From: Patescibacteria group bacterium UBA2193
Lineage (GTDB): Bacteria > Patescibacteriota > Minisyncoccia > Moranbacterales > DUUL01
DNA length: 17,106 nucleotides
Assembly (NCBI GenBank): GCA_002327335.1
Contig: DCVH01000034.1
Location: forward strand, 1 to 17,106
Reading direction: 5' to 3'
Shown: positions 14,097-17,106 of the stretch, piece after piece
Numbering within the stretch: the first letter of the stretch is position 1
Layout of the letters: each line of letters begins with the position of its first letter
Position numbers and translations under genes: made by a program
The notes under the pieces: model-generated
Databases searched by the model: none
Told to the model about the DNA's origin: nothing
The model's input: the letters and a program-made list of their open reading frames with translations, nothing else

Positions 14097-16091
14097 TTAT
14101 TTTTTCATCACTTCCAAAAAAGCTTTCTGTGGAATTTCCGCTCTTCCTGATTGAGTCATTCGCTTCTTTCCTCTCTTTTGTTTCTCAAGAAGCTTTCTTT
14201 TTCTTGTAATATCTCCTCCATAAAGATGCCCCGTCACATCCTTTCGAAAGGCCTTGATATTTTCACGTGCAATCATTTTCCCTCCAATCGCCGCTTGGAT
14301 TTTAATCAAAAAGTTTTGTCGCGGAATCAAATCCTTGAGTTTTCCAACAATTCTTCGCCCTTCGCTAATCGCTCTTTCTCGCGGAACAATCTGTGAAAAA
14401 GCATTCACCTTATCTTCTGCAACATAAATATCCATCCGTACCAAATCATAAGGTCGATAGCCAGAAACTTCATAATTCATCGAAGCAAACCCACTGGTAG
14501 CAGATTTCAAGGCATCATGAAAATTAATAATCACTTCCGAAAGCGGAGCATCAAAATGCAGAACGATTCGCTCTTTATCTAAATATTCCGTAGAAACATA
14601 GCTCGCCCTGGTTGTTTCATTCACAAGATTCATGATTGATCCCAAATATTCCGAGGGAGAAATAATGTCCAATTTCACCATCGGTTCAAGAATTTCTTTG
14701 ATCAAGTTGGCATCCGGCACTTCTGATGCCGAATAAATATCTTTCTCAACCCCATCTGTTCTCACAATTTTATAAACCACACTCGGAGAGGTGATTACTG
14801 GATTGAACCCAAATTCCCTTTTCAATCTTTCTTGAACAATTTCCAAGTGAAGCAATCCAAGAAATCCAATTCTAAAACCTCTTCCCAGTGCCTGAGAACT
14901 TTCCCCCTCAAAAGCCAACGCGGCATCATTCAATTTCAGTTTGTCCAAAGCATCACGCATCTGATTATAATCCTCGCCTTCGACTGGATAGAAACTGGCA
15001 TAAACCATCGGATGCACAATCTTGTACCCCGGCAAAGCCTCTATGCTAGTTGTCGATTGGTAGTTAGTGTTTGGTTTTTTTGAATCAGAATCTTGAGTTT
15101 GCTTGGGATTTGGAATTTTGAATTTGGAATTTCGCGCCAGCGTAATCGTGTCTCCCACTCGACATTCCTCAACACTTTTCAATCCTGTCGCAATATAGCC
15201 GACTTCTCCGGTTTTCAATTCCGGCTTTGGATCGAGTTGCGGTCGAAATTTTCCCACTTCAATTGAATCAGCTTCTGCTTTAGTGGCAATAAATTTGATT
15301 TTATCCCACTGTTTGATTCCGCCATCAACAATTCGAACAAAAGCCAATACCCCTTTATATGAATCATATTTTGAATCGAAAATAAGGGCTCGAAGTGGTG
15401 CTTCTGGATTTCCCTTGGGTGCCGGAACTTTTTCCACAATTCTCTCCAAAATCAAATCGACTCCTTCCCCAGTCTTGCCACTCGCCAAAAGAATTTCCTC
15501 TTCTTTGCATCCCAAAATAGCAATAATTTCCGCTTTAGTTTTTTCAATCTCTGCATTCGGCAGATCGATCTTATTCAAAACTGGAATAACTTCCAAATCC
15601 TGCTCAATCGCTTGATAGAGATTGGCAAGCGTTTGTGCCTGCACCCCTTTGGTCGCATCCACCAACAAAACCGCTCCCTCCACCGCCGCAAGCGACCGAG
15701 AAACTTCATATCCAAAGTCAACATGCCCAGGAGTATCAATCAAATTCAGCATATACTCTGAATCAGAAAATTCTAAATCCGAAGCATCAATTTCTAAACT
15801 ATTTTTTTGTTTCGAATTTTGGTTATTATTGTTTTGGATTTGTTTGTTTTTTGTAATTTCGAATTTCGAATTTCCTGAAGTATTTTTATAATAATACTTC
15901 ATAGTAGCCGGCTGCAACTTGATAGTAATTCCCCGCTCCCTCTCCAAATCCATCTGATCCAAAAGCTGTTCTTTCATCTCTCTCTTCTCAACCGTTTTCG
16001 TCGTCTCCAAAAGCCGATCAGCAAGAGTTGATTTCCCATGATCAATATGGGCCAATATGGCAAAGTTCCTAATCCTTTCTTGTTCTATCAT
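14097..16091 (-). CDS. lepA: Elongation factor 4 (LepA) with two in-frame insertions
   Basis: A 664-residue translational GTPase that back-translocates or rescues ribosomes; typical LepA is about 600. G1 is AHIDHGKST (14-22), G2 RGITIK (53-58), G3 DTPGH (119-123), G4 NKID (173-176) and G5 near ASGKTG (203-208). The C-terminal LepA-specific domain is intact (KIQAAIGGKMIARENIKAFRK split across 14280-14220, then GKKRMTQSG). The extra length comes from two low-complexity segments: residues about 68-111 (Asn/Lys/Ser-rich) between G2 and G3, and residues about 320-349 (NSKFKIPNPKQ through NYQSTTS) in domain II. Both fall in loops between conserved strands, and the frame stays open. The start is ATG 16091 without a Shine-Dalgarno. 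Confidence 0.97.
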   Translation of the reverse strand: MIEQERIRNFAILAHIDHGKSTLADRLLETTKTVEKREMKEQLLDQMDLERERGITIKLQPATMKYYYKNTSGNSKFEITKNKQIQNNNNQNSKQKNSLEIDASDLEFSDSEYMLNLIDTPGHVDFGYEVSRSLAAVEGAVLLVDATKGVQAQTLANLYQAIEQDLEVIPVLNKIDLPNAEIEKTKAEIIAILGCKEEEILLASGKTGEGVDLILERIVEKVPAPKGNPEAPLRALIFDSKYDSYKGVLAFVRIVDGGIKQWDKIKFIATKAEADSIEVGKFRPQLDPKPELKTGEVGYIATGLKSVEECRVGDTITLARNSKFKIPNPKQTQDSDSKKPNTNYQSTTSIEALPGYKIVHPMVYASFYPVEGEDYNQMRDALDKLKLNDAALAFEGESSQALGRGFRIGFLGLLHLEIVQERLKREFGFNPVITSPSVVYKIVRTDGVEKDIYSASEVPDANLIKEILEPMVKLDIISPSEYLGSIMNLVNETTRASYVSTEYLDKERIVLHFDAPLSEVIINFHDALKSATSGFASMNYEVSGYRPYDLVRMDIYVAEDKVNAFSQIVPRERAISEGRRIVGKLKDLIPRQNFLIKIQAAIGGKMIARENIKAFRKDVTGHLYGGDITRKRKLLEKQKRGKKRMTQSGRAEIPQKAFLEVMKK
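15045..15134 (-). repeat. Repeat-like insertion 2 inside lepA
   Basis: The coding strand reads gaaattccaaattcaaaa, ttccaaatcccaa and so on, the A/C-rich style of the intergenic repeat family, and ends with an actaactacc block resembling the atpA leader repeat. It encodes residues about 320-349, which have no counterpart in ordinary LepA between DTITLA and EALPGYK. Confidence 0.6.
15759..15890 (-). repeat. Repeat-like insertion 1 inside lepA
   Basis: It encodes residues about 68-111, absent from ordinary LepA. Plus strand 15856-15870 is identical to 192-206. The coding strand shares acaaacaaat and aataaccaaaat with the left half of the 105-262 repeat, in the same orientation. The length is 132 nt, a multiple of three. 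Confidence 0.7.
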
Positions 16092-16135
16092 TAAAATCTT
16101 TAAAAACTTATCTTATTATTTTAATTTCATTCTTC

Positions 16136-16165
16136 ACTATGCCCTAACAACAGCCTATTTGTCAA
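16136..16165 (-). promoter_or_regulatory. Candidate lepA promoter
   Basis: Minus-strand perfect TTGACA (16165-16160), an 18-nt spacer, then CATAGT (16141-16136, four of six). It gives a leader of about 40 nt and lies in the gap after the recombinase stop. Confidence 0.5.
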
Positions 16166-16177
16166 AAAATATAGCGA

Positions 16178-16993
16178 TTATTCCAGCGGACTTTTAATTT
16201 TTCTCAACATTGGATTTGTCACTTTGGTATAAATTTGTGTTGTCCTGATATTGGCATGCCCTAAAAGTTCTTGCACATAGCGAACATCCACGCCATTTTC
16301 CAAAAGATGCGTGGCAAAACTGTGTCGGAGTGAATGAAAAGTGGCTTCTTTTTTTATCCCCGCTTTTTTCATGGCATTTTCAAAAACTTTTTGTGCCGTT
16401 CTCTCAGTTAACTTCCCACCTCTCTCACTGGCGAAAAAATAATCATTAGAATTTTTATTAGCAATTAATTTTTCCACATCCGTCACGAGCTTTTCTGGGA
16501 AAACCGTAATACGATCTTTATTACCTTTTGCTCCTTTGATATGAATAATAAGTTCCGCCAAATTTACATCCTTGATTTTCAAATTAATAATTTCACTCAC
16601 GCGCAAGCCTCCAGAATATGCCAAAGCTACCATTAGTTTGTGTTTTTCGTTAGAAATTTCCGATAATATTTTTTGAATTTCATCTCGAGACAACACAATT
16701 GGCAATTTGCTCGGAGTTTTGGCAAAATGAATATCAATTTTCCCCCTATATTTCAAAACGTTCCAACAAAAAAAGTTTATCGCTTGCAAATTTTGATTAG
16801 TGGTTTGAGATGATTTTCCAGAATCAATTTTTGAAATTATGTGTTGTTTAATAAAATCAACATCCACACTTCCAAAATTATCCTTCTTGGCTTTTAGATA
16901 ATTTTCAACACAAGCCGAATATGCTTTCACGGTTTTTGGACTATATTTTCTCAATCTCAACTCATCTTCTAATTTTTTCAAATAGACGTCCAT
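16178..16993 (-). CDS. Xer-type tyrosine recombinase
   Basis: A 271-residue site-specific recombinase. The N-terminal SAM-like core-binding domain (about 1-85) starts YLKKLEDELRLRKYSPKTVKAY. The catalytic domain has the full set: R131 in GGLRVSEI, K159 in GAKGNKDR, H220-x-x-R223 in HSLRHSFATHLLENG, H246 in LLGHANIRTT and the nucleophile Y255. It is slightly shorter than XerC/XerD (about 298) and lacks the extra helix of integron integrases. It could be the single chromosome-dimer resolvase (XerA-like) of a small genome or the integrase of a mobile element. The nested inverted repeats upstream leave the second option open. Its own promoter is at 17026-17054. Confidence 0.92.
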   Translation of the reverse strand: MDVYLKKLEDELRLRKYSPKTVKAYSACVENYLKAKKDNFGSVDVDFIKQHIISKIDSGKSSQTTNQNLQAINFFCWNVLKYRGKIDIHFAKTPSKLPIVLSRDEIQKILSEISNEKHKLMVALAYSGGLRVSEIINLKIKDVNLAELIIHIKGAKGNKDRITVFPEKLVTDVEKLIANKNSNDYFFASERGGKLTERTAQKVFENAMKKAGIKKEATFHSLRHSFATHLLENGVDVRYVQELLGHANIRTTQIYTKVTNPMLRKIKSPLE

Positions 16994-17025
16994 TTATTTT
17001 TATGATACAATTTAATCATAATAAA

Positions 17026-17054
17026 ATTATACACAATATTCGCAAACTTAACAA
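17026..17054 (-). promoter_or_regulatory. Promoter of the recombinase gene
   Basis: Minus-strand TTGTTA (17054-17049), 17 nt, perfect TATAAT (17031-17026), with a leader of about 30 nt to ATG 16993. Confidence 0.6.
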
Positions 17055-17104
17055 CATTGCGTACACTATACGAAAACACTTCGTATATAAAAGAGTTGTG
17101 CGAA
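17039..17104. repeat. Nested inverted repeats upstream of the recombinase
   Basis: The inner pair TATACGAA (17067-17074) and TTCGTATA (17080-17087) is a perfect 8-bp inverted repeat with a 5-nt centre. An outer pair TTCGCA (17039-17044) and TGCGAA (17099-17104) encloses it. Two short arms around a small centre is the general form of tyrosine-recombinase core sites and also of operators. The window ends here, so the full element is not visible. Confidence 0.5.
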
Positions 17105-17106
17105 AT

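Noticed and set aside
17039..17104. Integron attC-like site (acttaac and gttgtgc resemble the RYYYAAC/GTTRRRY ends)
   Set aside because: The right end breaks the consensus at one position, the two ends are not complementary, and the nearby recombinase lacks the integron-integrase extra helix.
1..17106. CRISPR arrays, tRNA or rRNA genes, insertion sequences
   Set aside because: No regularly spaced repeats, cloverleaf-like segments or transposase frames were seen on either strand by reading; a tool scan could still find a weak one.

Overview
The window is about 17.1 kb, AT-rich and densely coded. It uses the standard stop set: TGA ends the C39-like protein, so TGA is not recoded. Short intergenic gaps, almost no Shine-Dalgarno sites, AT-rich dispersed repeats, a compact F-type ATP synthase operon with a very short delta subunit, and several small lineage-type hypothetical proteins together suggest a Candidate Phyla Radiation bacterium (Patescibacteria), probably of the Parcubacteria/Moranbacteria kind. 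That assignment is inference; no rRNA or ribosomal protein is present to confirm it.

Layout. 1-90 is the tail of an unidentified CDS. 91-327 is an AT-rich imperfect palindromic repeat. 328-2674 (+) holds a Wzx-type polysaccharide flippase overlapping a GT2 glycosyltransferase, the edge of a surface-polysaccharide cluster. 2734-3111 (-) is a self-contained, relatively GC-rich orphan gene with its own promoter, Shine-Dalgarno site and terminator. It is divergent from a membrane-anchored DUF3048 protein (3257-4504, +). A strong bidirectional hairpin (4516-4545) closes that gene and the convergent NUDIX/C39-like pair (5567-4591, -).

5681-12694 (-) is a complete ATP synthase operon in canonical order (atpI-like, a, c, b, delta, alpha, gamma, beta, epsilon). 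It is driven from a near-consensus promoter at 12866-12894 and ends at a hairpin at 5632-5656. The c subunit carries the full residue set of a Na+-binding site, with Glu rather than Gln in helix 1. This is the two-carboxylate pattern described for the Fusobacterium nucleatum c-ring, so the machine may couple to Na+.

12994-14058 (-) has an 8-helix membrane protein that looks like a sensor domain without an effector, plus a 71-residue protein. 14097-16091 (-) is lepA (EF4). Its reading frame contains two low-complexity in-frame insertions whose DNA resembles the intergenic repeats of this window, comparable to Rickettsia palindromic elements. 16178-16993 (-) is a Xer-type tyrosine recombinase. 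Nested inverted repeats lie just upstream of its promoter at the right edge.

The best candidates for something new are the repeat family that enters coding frames, the two-carboxylate c-ring, the orphan GC-rich gene, and the inverted repeats beside the recombinase.
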